Assembly: GCF_035918155.1 (NCBI RefSeq)
Contig: NZ_CP109327.1
Span: 4,092,001 to 4,156,000, forward strand
DNA length: 64,000 bases
Direction: 5' to 3'
From: Streptomyces sp. NBC_01591
GTDB taxonomy: Bacteria; Actinomycetota; Actinomycetes; Streptomycetales; Streptomycetaceae
Shown here: positions 54,882 through 62,453 of the stretch, piece after piece
Layout of the letters: every line of letters begins with the position of its first letter
How positions within the stretch are numbered: position 1 is the first letter of the stretch
Notes under the pieces: model-generated
What the model was told of the DNA's origin: nothing
Seen by the model: the letters and a program-made list of their open reading frames with translations, nothing else
The model's database searches: none
Program-made: the position numbers and the translations under genes

Positions 54882-56408
54882 TCAGGTCGCGCCCGGGTGC
54901 TCCGACTCCTCGTGCGCGGGTTCCAGGGGCGGTGCGACGACCCCGCAGTGCACCGTGCACTCGGGCCGCGCCTGCTCCTTCTCGTCGGCCGTGACGAGGG
55001 GTTTCCGTACGGTCGCCCAGGCGATCGCCGCGCCCAGCACGAGCAGCCCGGCACACATCGGCATGGCCCGGCGGAAGGTCGCGGCGAACTCGTCGGCGTT
55101 CCGGTAGGCCTCCGGGCCCATTCCGGCGAGCAGCGGCAGCGCGGCCACCGCGATCAGGCCCGCGGCGCGGGCGGCCGCGTTGTTGATCCCGCTGGCGAGG
55201 CCGGCCCGTGCGGTGTCCACGGAGGCCAGGACGGTCGCGGTGAGCGGGGCCACCAGGGTGACGAGGCCGACGCCGAGGACGGCGACCGCGGGAAGCACAT
55301 CGGTGAGGTAGCCGGAGACGGAGTTCGATCCGGGCCCGACCCGCAGCATCAGCAGCATTCCCGCGGCGGCGACCAGCGGGCCGGCGGTGAGTGGGATACG
55401 GGGCCCGATGCGCTGCCCCAGTTCGCCCGAGGCGGCCGAGAAGAGCAGCATCAGGACGGTCGTCGGCAGCAGGGCCGTGCCCGCGCCGAGCGCCGAGTAC
55501 CCGGCCACCACCTGGAGCTGGATCGCGGAGAGGAAGAAGTAGCCGCCGAGCGCCGCGTACACGCACAGGGTGATGATGTTGACGGCGGTGAACTGCCGGG
55601 ACGCGAAGACCGAGGGCGGCAGCATCGGTTCCGCCCGGGTGCGCTCCACCTGGACGAAGACCGCCCCGAGCAGGACCCCGCCGACGGCCGCCCCGATCAC
55701 CACCCCGGACGCCCCCTGCCCCGGCGCCTCGATCAGCGCATAGGTCACCAGGGCGAGGGCGAGCGCCCCGAGCACGGCACCCAGCACGTCGAAGCGCCCG
55801 TGCGGGTGCGGGTCGCGCGACTCCGGTACGTGGCGCAGCGCCACCGGCACACAGACCGCGGCGAGCGGCACATTGAGCAGGAACACCCACCGCCAGCCCG
55901 GCCCGTCGACGAGCCATCCGCCGACGAACGGCCCGACGGCGGCCCCGACCCCACCCAGCCCCGACCACAGCCCGACCGCGCGGGCCCGGTCGTCGGGGTG
56001 GAAGCTCGCCTGGATCAAAGCCAGCGAACCGGGCGTGAGGAGCGCCCCGCCGATGCCCTGGAGGGCGCGGGCGGCGATCAGGACGGCGGCGTTCGGCGCC
56101 ACGCCGCACAGCACGGACGCGGCGGCGAACCAGACGACCCCGACGACGAAGACCCGCCGCCGCCCGTACCGGTCGCCCAGGGCGCCCCCGAGGAGGATCA
56201 GCCCGGCGAGGGTCAGCATGTAGGCGTTGACGGTCCACTGGAGGGCGGCCAGGTCGGTGCCGAGGTCCTTGCCGATACGGGGCAGGGCGACGTTGATGAC
56301 GGTGGAGTCCAGCATGGCCATGCTGGAGCCGAGGACGGTGGTGAGGACGACCCAGCGTCCGGTGGCGGAGGCGACGCGGATGCTTCCCGTCTCGGCTGCG
56401 TCAGGCAT
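54882..56408 (-). CDS. MFS drug exporter (DHA2 family, 14 TM)
   Basis: A 508-residue exporter: TM1 MLDSTVINVALPRIG (DHA2 motif D1), motif A GGALGDRYGRRRVFV, LQGIGGALLTPGSLALI, and motif C GPFVGGWLVDGPGWRWVF. About 14 hydrophobic segments. Cys-containing hydrophilic C-terminus (PECTVHCGV). Similar to but distinct from the pump at 10999. ATG 56408 preferred; no adjacent regulator. Confidence 0.9.
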   Translation of the reverse strand: MPDAAETGSIRVASATGRWVVLTTVLGSSMAMLDSTVINVALPRIGKDLGTDLAALQWTVNAYMLTLAGLILLGGALGDRYGRRRVFVVGVVWFAAASVLCGVAPNAAVLIAARALQGIGGALLTPGSLALIQASFHPDDRARAVGLWSGLGGVGAAVGPFVGGWLVDGPGWRWVFLLNVPLAAVCVPVALRHVPESRDPHPHGRFDVLGAVLGALALALVTYALIEAPGQGASGVVIGAAVGGVLLGAVFVQVERTRAEPMLPPSVFASRQFTAVNIITLCVYAALGGYFFLSAIQLQVVAGYSALGAGTALLPTTVLMLLFSAASGELGQRIGPRIPLTAGPLVAAAGMLLMLRVGPGSNSVSGYLTDVLPAVAVLGVGLVTLVAPLTATVLASVDTARAGLASGINNAAARAAGLIAVAALPLLAGMGPEAYRNADEFAATFRRAMPMCAGLLVLGAAIAWATVRKPLVTADEKEQARPECTVHCGVVAPPLEPAHEESEHPGAT

Positions 56409-56471
56409 ACGAGCAGCATCCCCGCTCCGTACCGGGAGGGCCATCGGGGCGGCGGCCCTCCCGGCACCGGA

Positions 56472-57284
56472 TCAGCCGGTCAGGTCGACGGACGGGCGGC
56501 TGTCGCCCGAGCCGTTCCAGTGCACGTGGAAGCCGGCTCCGCGGAACGCCCGCACGACGAGTTCACCGGCGTGTTCCATCTTCCGGGGGCTGCCGTCCGG
56601 TGCGCCCCAGAACGCCAGGAGGAGGTGTCCCGTTTCCCGGGCGTGTTCGGCGTCCTGGCGCGTGTAGAAGCAGAACCCCACGAGTCCGTCCGGGCCCCGG
56701 TCCCGCTCCTCGGCGGCCTCGGAGCAGTCGTCGAAGCCGTCGGACTGGGTGGTGCCGGCCTCGGCGAGCGCGACGAACCCCGCCGCGTCCAGCCCGTCCA
56801 GCACCTCCCCGATGCGCTTCTTCGCCGCGCGCCACTCTGCCCGCGACAGCTTCCGCTCGGGCGCGGATTCCGCCTCGTCCGGTACCGGCGGCTCGACTCC
56901 GGCGGCGGCCGCCAGGAGCGCGGCGACCTCCGGAACCCAGGCGTTGACGGTGACATTGTTGCCGTGGCCGTCGGTGACGTCGGGATCCGCCCCGCGGGCG
57001 ATCAGCAGCTCGACCGCTTCGGGCGACTGCGAGAACTCGGCGGCGAGGTAGAGGGCGGTGCGCCCGTCACCGCCCGGATGCTCGACGGGCGCTCCGGCGT
57101 CCAGCAGCGCGGCGAGGACGGCGGCCGCGCGGGCCGGGTCCGCCTCCGCCCCCGTCGCGGCCTGGTGCAGGAGGCTCCACCCGTGCTCGTCGACGGCGGC
57201 GACATCGAATCCGGCGTCCAGGGCGGCCCGTACGGCCGCGAGATCGCCGTTGCGCGCGGCTTCGAACACATCCATCGGCGGCAT
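56472..57284 (-). CDS. Ankyrin repeat protein with DUF6891-like domain
   Basis: A 270-residue protein. Residues 1-130 contain three ankyrin repeats (DVFEAARNGDLAAVRAALDAG, HGWSLLHQAATG, DGRTALYLAAEFSQ ... LLIARGADPDVTDGHGNN). The C-terminal half (RAEWRAAKKRIGEVLDGLD ... GFCFYTRQDAEHARETGHLLLAFWG ... FHVHWNGSGDSR) matches DUF6891, a family often found alone in Streptomyces. Starts two bases after the PatB-like stop, so co-translated with it. Confidence 0.8.
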   Translation of the reverse strand: MPPMDVFEAARNGDLAAVRAALDAGFDVAAVDEHGWSLLHQAATGAEADPARAAAVLAALLDAGAPVEHPGGDGRTALYLAAEFSQSPEAVELLIARGADPDVTDGHGNNVTVNAWVPEVAALLAAAAGVEPPVPDEAESAPERKLSRAEWRAAKKRIGEVLDGLDAAGFVALAEAGTTQSDGFDDCSEAAEERDRGPDGLVGFCFYTRQDAEHARETGHLLLAFWGAPDGSPRKMEHAGELVVRAFRGAGFHVHWNGSGDSRPSVDLTG

Positions 57285-57286
57285 GC

Positions 57287-58462
57287 CTACGACGCCCGCG
57301 CCGTCACGGCCCGCACGCCCCGGATCAGCGCGTCCACCCCGGCCTCCGCCTTGGCGCGCGGGCACCCCACGTTCAGCCGCACGAAGCCCTCCGCGCCGTA
57401 CACCCCGCCCGGCATCACCGCGACCTTCTCCTGCTCGACCAGCACCCGCTGCAACGCCTCGTCGCCGTCGACACCCGCGGGCCGCAGATCGATCCACGCC
57501 AGATAGCCGGCCTGCGGCGGCTGCCACCCCAGTTCCGGGAACGCCTCGTCCAGCCGCTGCGCGACCAGGGCCAGATTCCCGGCGACGTACTCACGGAGCG
57601 AGTCCAGCCACGCCTCCGACTCCCGGTACGCGGCGATGTGCGCGGTCAGCGACAGCACCGCCGGGGAGGCGAGCCCCTCGGCCGTCTCCATCCGGCGCAG
57701 GAACTCCGTCCGGTCGGCCGGATCGCCGATCAGCCCGTACGAACCGGTCAGCGCCGGAAAGTTGAACGCCTTCGACGCGGAGGTGATCAGCGCCCAGCGC
57801 CCGTCGCCCCCGACCCGCGTCCACGGCACATGCGCATGCCCCTCATGCACGAAGTCCGCGTGTATCTCGTCGCTGATCACCGCGACCCCGTGCCGCGCGG
57901 CGAGCGACGCCATCTCGGCCAGCTCGGCCTCCGTCCACACCCGGCCCGTCGGATTGTGCGGCGAGCACAGGACCAGGACCTTGCTGTCGGGGCGGGCGAG
58001 TTCGCGTTCCAGCGCGGCCAGGTCCCCCACCGGCACGCCCCGCAGCTCCCGCCCGAGCCCGGTGATCGCCTTGCGGAAACCGTCGTACGTGGGGGTGTGG
58101 ACGACCACGCCCTCACCCTGGGACGTCCACATCTGCAACAGCTGCGAGAGCTGGCTGAGCACGGAGGGCCCGTACACCAGCTGCCCGGTGTCCACCTCCG
58201 TGCCGTACCGGGTCGCGTACCAGTGGGCTATCGCCGAGCGGAAGTCGTCCTGCTGCCAGTCGGTGTAGCCGAACACCCCGTGGTCGAGCCGGGAGCGCAG
58301 CGCGCTCAGCACCTCCGGGGCGGTCTCGAAGTCCATGTCGGAGATGGTGAACGGCAGCAGCCCGTCCACCCCGAACCGGTCCGCCACCCCGTCCCACTGG
58401 ACGCACCAGGTGCCCCGGCGGTCGACGACGGTGTCGAAGTCATAGCGCGCGCTGGAACTCAC
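57287..58462 (-). CDS. MalY/PatB family C-S lyase (PLP-dependent)
   Basis: A 391-residue PLP enzyme, cystathionine beta-lyase type: FTISDMDFETAPEVL, YTDWQQDDFRSAIAHWY, CSPHNPTGRVW, ISDEIHADFVHEGHAHVPW, PLP lysine in SASKAFNFPAL (~232), and FVRLNVGCPRAK (substrate Arg). GTG start with GAGGG seven bases before. Likely cystathionine cleavage or cysteine desulfhydration. Confidence 0.92.
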   Translation of the reverse strand: MSSSARYDFDTVVDRRGTWCVQWDGVADRFGVDGLLPFTISDMDFETAPEVLSALRSRLDHGVFGYTDWQQDDFRSAIAHWYATRYGTEVDTGQLVYGPSVLSQLSQLLQMWTSQGEGVVVHTPTYDGFRKAITGLGRELRGVPVGDLAALERELARPDSKVLVLCSPHNPTGRVWTEAELAEMASLAARHGVAVISDEIHADFVHEGHAHVPWTRVGGDGRWALITSASKAFNFPALTGSYGLIGDPADRTEFLRRMETAEGLASPAVLSLTAHIAAYRESEAWLDSLREYVAGNLALVAQRLDEAFPELGWQPPQAGYLAWIDLRPAGVDGDEALQRVLVEQEKVAVMPGGVYGAEGFVRLNVGCPRAKAEAGVDALIRGVRAVTARAS

Positions 58463-58490
58463 AGTGATCCCTCACCCCTCGCTCGGAAAA

Positions 58491-58532
58491 CCTTCTCGGA
58501 CATGCCTTCTGGGACAGACCTTCTCGGACATG
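58491..58532. repeat. 14-bp tandem repeat, three copies
   Basis: CCTTCTCGGACATG, CCTTCTGGGACAGA, CCTTCTCGGACATG in a row, between the PatB-like start and the fba terminator. Confidence 0.85.
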
Positions 58533-58534
58533 CT

Positions 58535-58567
58535 GTGGGCCCGGCACCCCACGGGGTACCGGGCCCA
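58535..58567 (-). terminator. fba terminator
   Basis: GTGGGCCCGGCACCCC pairs with GGGGTACCGGGCCCAC (one mismatch), directly downstream of the fba stop. Confidence 0.8.
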
Positions 58568-58589
58568 CGGCCACACTTCGTACCGGCTG

Positions 58590-59621
58590 CTACTTCAGCT
58601 TGGTGCCGGTGGAGCGCAGGTTGGCGCAGGCCTCCGTGACGCGCTTGGCCATGCCCGCCTCGGCGGACTTGCCCCAGCTGCGCGGGTCGTAGACCTTCTT
58701 GTTGCCGACCTCGCCGTCGACCTTCAGCACACCGTCGTAGTTGCGGAACATGTGGTCCACGATCGGGCGGGTGAAGGCGTACTGGGTGTCGGTGTCGAGG
58801 TTCATCTTCACGACGCCGTTCTCCAGCGCGGTGGCGATCTCCTGCTCGGTGGAGCCGGAACCGCCGTGGAAGACAAAATCGAAGGGCTGGCTACCAGCGG
58901 CCTTGCCGTACTTGGCGCCGACGCCCTCCTGGAGGTCCTTCAGCAGCTCGGGACGGAGCACGACGTTGCCCGGCTTGTAGACACCGTGGACGTTGCCGAA
59001 GGAGGCGGCCAGCAGGTAGCGGCCCTTCTCGCCCAGGCCGAGCGCCTCGGCGGTACGCAGCGCGTCGTCGACGGTGGTGTACAGCTCGTCGTTGATCTCG
59101 TGCGTGACGCCGTCCTCCTCGCCACCGGTCGGGGTGATCTCGACCTCAAGGATGATCTTGGCGGCGGCGGCCTTGGCCAGCAGCTCCTGGCCGATGGCCA
59201 GGTTGTCGGCCAGCGTCTCGGCCGAACCGTCCCACATGTGGCTCTGGAACAGCGGGTTCTCGCCCCTGGCGACGCGCTCGGCGGAGATGTCGAGCAGCGG
59301 ACGTACGTAACCGTCCAGCTTGTCCTTGGGGCAGTGGTCGGTGTGCAGCGCGACCGTGATGTCGTACTTGGCGGCGACGATGTGCGCGAACTCGGCCAGG
59401 GCGACGGCGCCGGTGACCATGTCCTTGTTGTACTGGCCGCCCAGGAATTCCGCCCCACCGGTGGAGATCTGGACGATGCCGTCGCTCTCCGCCTCCGCGA
59501 AGCCGCGCAGTGCAGCGTGCAGGGTCTGGGTCGACGTCACATTGATGGCCGGGTAGGCGAACTTGCCTGCCTTCGCCCGGTCGAGCATCTCGGCGTAGAC
59601 CTCGGGGGTTGCGATGGGCAT
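58590..59621 (-). CDS. fba: Class II fructose-bisphosphate aldolase
   Basis: A 343-residue zinc aldolase of glycolysis/gluconeogenesis. Signatures: YPAINVTSTQTLHAALRGFA, HTDHCPKDKLDG (zinc His), and FVFHGGSGSTEQEIATAL with zinc/phosphate residues; VKMNLDTDTQYA is the active-site strand. ATG 59621 with AAGGAG seven bases before, so the longer upstream frame is rejected. Full length. In the usual fba-pyrE neighbourhood of Streptomyces. Confidence 0.97.
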   Translation of the reverse strand: MPIATPEVYAEMLDRAKAGKFAYPAINVTSTQTLHAALRGFAEAESDGIVQISTGGAEFLGGQYNKDMVTGAVALAEFAHIVAAKYDITVALHTDHCPKDKLDGYVRPLLDISAERVARGENPLFQSHMWDGSAETLADNLAIGQELLAKAAAAKIILEVEITPTGGEEDGVTHEINDELYTTVDDALRTAEALGLGEKGRYLLAASFGNVHGVYKPGNVVLRPELLKDLQEGVGAKYGKAAGSQPFDFVFHGGSGSTEQEIATALENGVVKMNLDTDTQYAFTRPIVDHMFRNYDGVLKVDGEVGNKKVYDPRSWGKSAEAGMAKRVTEACANLRSTGTKLK

Positions 59622-59772
59622 CTGACCGCTCCTTGGGATATGCGGGTGTGCGTTGCTGGTTCCCTGACCTGGGGGCGACGTCATCGTCGCCCCCATCTTC
59701 CCAGACTCTCGCTCCGGCTCCACCCGGCCCATCGCCCGAGCGCTCCGGTGCGCGGAGCGCGGACATGCGGAA

Positions 59773-59806
59773 GGGGTGGGTGGTTTCACGTGAAACCACC
59801 CACCCC
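59773..59806. promoter_or_regulatory. parS site inside a 34-bp perfect palindrome
   Basis: GGGGTGGGTGGTTTCAC / GTGAAACCACCCACCCC is a 34-bp palindrome with no loop. Its centre (59783-59796) is GTTTCACGTGAAAC, identical to the Streptomyces ParB-binding parS consensus. It lies between pyrE stop and fba start and, as RNA, is also a strong hairpin that can end the pyrE transcript. Confidence 0.85.
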
Positions 59807-59834
59807 CGGAAGAAACCGCAGGTCAAGCCAGACG

Positions 59835-60374
59835 TCAGGCCAGGTCGAGGTCGGCCACCGAGTAGACGTGGACATACGGGAGACCCGCCTCGGCGATGGC
59901 CGGAGCCGCACCCCGCTCCACGATCACGGCCACGGCCACGACCTCGCCACCGGCCTCGCGGACCGCCTCGACGGCCGTCAGCGGCGAACCACCGGTGGTC
60001 GAGGTGTCCTCGACCACCAGACAGCGGCGGCCCTTCACGTCCGTGCCCTCGATGCGGCGCTGCATCCCGTGCGCCTTCTGCGCCTTGCGGACGACGAACG
60101 CGTCCAGTTCCTGCCCGCGCGCGGCGGAGGCGTGCAGCATCGAGGTGGCGACCGGGTCGGCGCCCAGCGTCAGCCCGCCCACGCAGTCGTAGTCCAGCTC
60201 GGCGGTGGCGTCGAGCATGACCTGACCGACCATCGGAGCGGCCTTGCCGTCCAGCGTGATGCGGCGCAGGTCGATGTACCAGTCGGCCTCAAGACCCGAG
60301 GAGAGGGTCACTTTGCCGTGTACCACGGCCTTGTCCTTGATCTGCTGGAGCAGCTCAGCACGTACGTCACTCAT
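59835..60374 (-). CDS. pyrE: Orotate phosphoribosyltransferase
   Basis: A 179-residue enzyme converting orotate and PRPP to OMP in pyrimidine synthesis. Signatures: LSSGLEADWYIDLRRITLDG, VRKAQKAHGMQRRIEG (Lys-Arg loop), and PRPP motif LVVEDTSTTGGSPLTA. ATG 60374 chosen; the region upstream is antisense to the next gene's end. Downstream in a leftward unit with the epimerase and SRPBCC genes (gaps of 41 and 25 bases). Confidence 0.96.
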   Translation of the reverse strand: MSDVRAELLQQIKDKAVVHGKVTLSSGLEADWYIDLRRITLDGKAAPMVGQVMLDATAELDYDCVGGLTLGADPVATSMLHASAARGQELDAFVVRKAQKAHGMQRRIEGTDVKGRRCLVVEDTSTTGGSPLTAVEAVREAGGEVVAVAVIVERGAAPAIAEAGLPYVHVYSVADLDLA

Positions 60375-60415
60375 GGCTACGAGCTTAGGGCCTGCCCGGC
60401 GGACCACCGCCGGGG

Positions 60416-61216
60416 TCAGAGCCTGCGCCAGCTCCACGTCGTCGCGATCTCCAGCGGATCGATCGGGGTGACGTACCGGGGCGCGGTGTTCAGCCCGTTC
60501 GGCGGGCCGGACTGCGGCTCCACACAGACCGCCTCGTCCTGCTCGTCGTAGATCACGACCCACTCGGCCCGGCTCTTCACGGTCAGCTCCAGCTGCTCCG
60601 GCCAGGTGAGCGTCACCTCGACCCCGTCCGGCATCCCGAAGCAGTCGTCCCAGGGACCGTCCAGGGGCGGGATGCGGCGGCCGGTCGGCAGATGGTTCCC
60701 GCCCCGCTCCTCCTGCCAGGCCGCGTCGAAGGTCAGCTGTACGTCCATGCCACCGCCGCCGAGGTTGCGCAGGAACCAGGGGTGCCAGCCGGCCTGCGCC
60801 GGGAACGAATCCCCGTACGTCTCGATGCCGAAGGCGAGCGTGAGCGAATCCTCGGCCAGCTCGAAGGTCTGGGTCACCCGGCCCGGGTACGGCCAGGGGT
60901 CGGCGAGGTCGTAGTAGAACGCCGCCTCCCGCTCGCCCAGCCGGGCGGTGCTCCAGGCGGTGTCCCTGCCGGTGCCATGGATGGCGTGCGGCGGGGAGTT
61001 CAGCGGCAACCGGTGCGGGACGTCACCGTTGCGGAACAGCCCGTTCCCGGTGCGCCCGCACCACGGCACCATCGGGAAGCAGCCGTACCGCTCCCCCTGC
61101 CGCAGCATCTCGGTGCCGCCGATCCGCAGACTGTCGATGCGACAGCCATTGGCGGGATTCACGGTCAACTCTGTGTCGCCGACGGACAGCCGGACGTCCT
61201 TCTCGCTGCTACTCAC
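60416..61216 (-). CDS. Aldose 1-epimerase family protein
   Basis: A 266-residue galactose-mutarotase-like beta-sandwich: GCRIDSLRIGGTEMLRQG, FPMVPWCGRTGNGLFRNG, HAIHGTGRDTAW (active-site His) and AQAGWHPWFLRNLGG (second His). Catalyses anomer interconversion of a hexose or hexose-phosphate. GTG start at 61216. Confidence 0.88.
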   Translation of the reverse strand: MSSSEKDVRLSVGDTELTVNPANGCRIDSLRIGGTEMLRQGERYGCFPMVPWCGRTGNGLFRNGDVPHRLPLNSPPHAIHGTGRDTAWSTARLGEREAAFYYDLADPWPYPGRVTQTFELAEDSLTLAFGIETYGDSFPAQAGWHPWFLRNLGGGGMDVQLTFDAAWQEERGGNHLPTGRRIPPLDGPWDDCFGMPDGVEVTLTWPEQLELTVKSRAEWVVIYDEQDEAVCVEPQSGPPNGLNTAPRYVTPIDPLEIATTWSWRRL

Positions 61217-61241
61217 CCGACCGACATTACTGGCGCGGGCG

Positions 61242-62318
61242 CTACCGCCGCCGCCTCAGCGCCCGGGTCACCACCACTGCAGACGCCAGCGCGAGCGCGG
61301 CGGCCGGGGCGACCCAGCGGAGCGTGGCGCCCGCGGTGGTCGAATCGGGTGACGGGACGGGCGCGTACCGGCCGCGCGGCGGCGCGTGGTCGACCTCCTC
61401 GGCGCTGCGGCCGATCATGGTCCGCCTGGCGTGCGCGGCCTCCGCCGGGGGGCCCTCGGGGGCGGTGAACTCCACCTCGGAGACCGGATCGAGCGACGGC
61501 GGGGGCACGGGCGCGTCGAAGACGGAGCCGGTGCCCGGTGGGTTTCCGGGCTCCCCGGACTCCCCGGGCTCTCCAGGCGCCTCGGGCTCCACGGGCTTCC
61601 CTGGCGCCTCGGGCTCCCCGGGCTCCCCGGGCTCCCCGGGCTCCCCGGGCTCCCCTGCGGAGGGTGCCTCGTCCCCTGCGGCGTCATGGGTGGGTGGGGC
61701 CACGTCGTCGGCGGTGGCCGCGCCGGTCGTGTCGGCCTCCTCGGCCGCCTCCTCGATGGCCTGCTCCACGGCTTCCCCGACGGACCGCTCGGCCTCGTCG
61801 AGCACCTCGCCCGGCGCACCGCCGAGCTCCTCACCGGTCTCTTCGCCGGGCTCCTCACCGGCCGCGAGCGTCTCCGTCACCAGCTGCTGGGCAAAGCGGT
61901 CCAGCAGCCGGTGGGCCGCCGCGAGCGCTGCCGCCGCGTCCAGCTCCAGGAGCCGGCCGTCACCGCTCGCCGTACCCGTGAAGCCGATCGCCGTACCGCC
62001 GTCCCGCTCGGTCAGGCCGATCGTCAGGGTCAGCTTCGCCGAGCCGCTGCCCCGGGCCTCGGTGCCCTCGCCCGTCACCAGGATCCCGCCCCGGGGCGAA
62101 CCCTCCGGGCCGTCCTGCGGCGCATCGGTGAGCCGCAGCGTGCCGCGGTAAGTGATCGTGTGACCGTCGACCCGGATCTTGAGCCGGCCGGACAGCGGGC
62201 CCACAGACGCGTCGGCGTCCTGCTGCAGCCCCGGCACGCATCGCGCGACGCGGGTGTGATCACCCAGCGTCCGCCGGAGGGACGGGACCGGAACCGGAAC
62301 GAACACCTCATGCTCCAT
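61242..62318 (-). CDS. SRPBCC/CoxG-like protein with collagen-like GEP repeats
   Basis: A 358-residue protein. The N-terminal ~150 residues are a CoxG-like START/SRPBCC domain (EHEVFVPVPVPSLRRTLGD, VARCVPGL, LSGRLKIRVDGHTITYRG). The middle is an acidic Pro/Gly/Glu linker with GEP repeated four times (collagen-like G-x-y), then a C-terminal TM anchor (WVAPAAALALASAVVVT) and Arg tail. Probably a tail-anchored, membrane-associated ligand-binding protein. Function unknown. ATG at 62318. Confidence 0.75.
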   Translation of the reverse strand: MEHEVFVPVPVPSLRRTLGDHTRVARCVPGLQQDADASVGPLSGRLKIRVDGHTITYRGTLRLTDAPQDGPEGSPRGGILVTGEGTEARGSGSAKLTLTIGLTERDGGTAIGFTGTASGDGRLLELDAAAALAAAHRLLDRFAQQLVTETLAAGEEPGEETGEELGGAPGEVLDEAERSVGEAVEQAIEEAAEEADTTGAATADDVAPPTHDAAGDEAPSAGEPGEPGEPGEPGEPEAPGKPVEPEAPGEPGESGEPGNPPGTGSVFDAPVPPPSLDPVSEVEFTAPEGPPAEAAHARRTMIGRSAEEVDHAPPRGRYAPVPSPDSTTAGATLRWVAPAAALALASAVVVTRALRRRR

Positions 62319-62393
62319 GGAAACCGAGCCTACTCAGCCCCGGCCCGTCGCGTCAGCGGTTCCGCCTCGCGAAGCCACCGGCCACACGGATCA

Positions 62394-62449
62394 CGGCACC
62401 CGGCACCCGGCACCCGGCACCCGGCACCCGGCACCCGGCACCCGGCACC
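62394..62449. repeat. 7-bp tandem repeat, eight copies
   Basis: CGGCACC repeated eight times without interruption between the SRPBCC start and the stop of the spermidine-synthase-like gene. A slippage-prone microsatellite. Confidence 0.95.
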
Positions 62450-62453
62450 CGGC

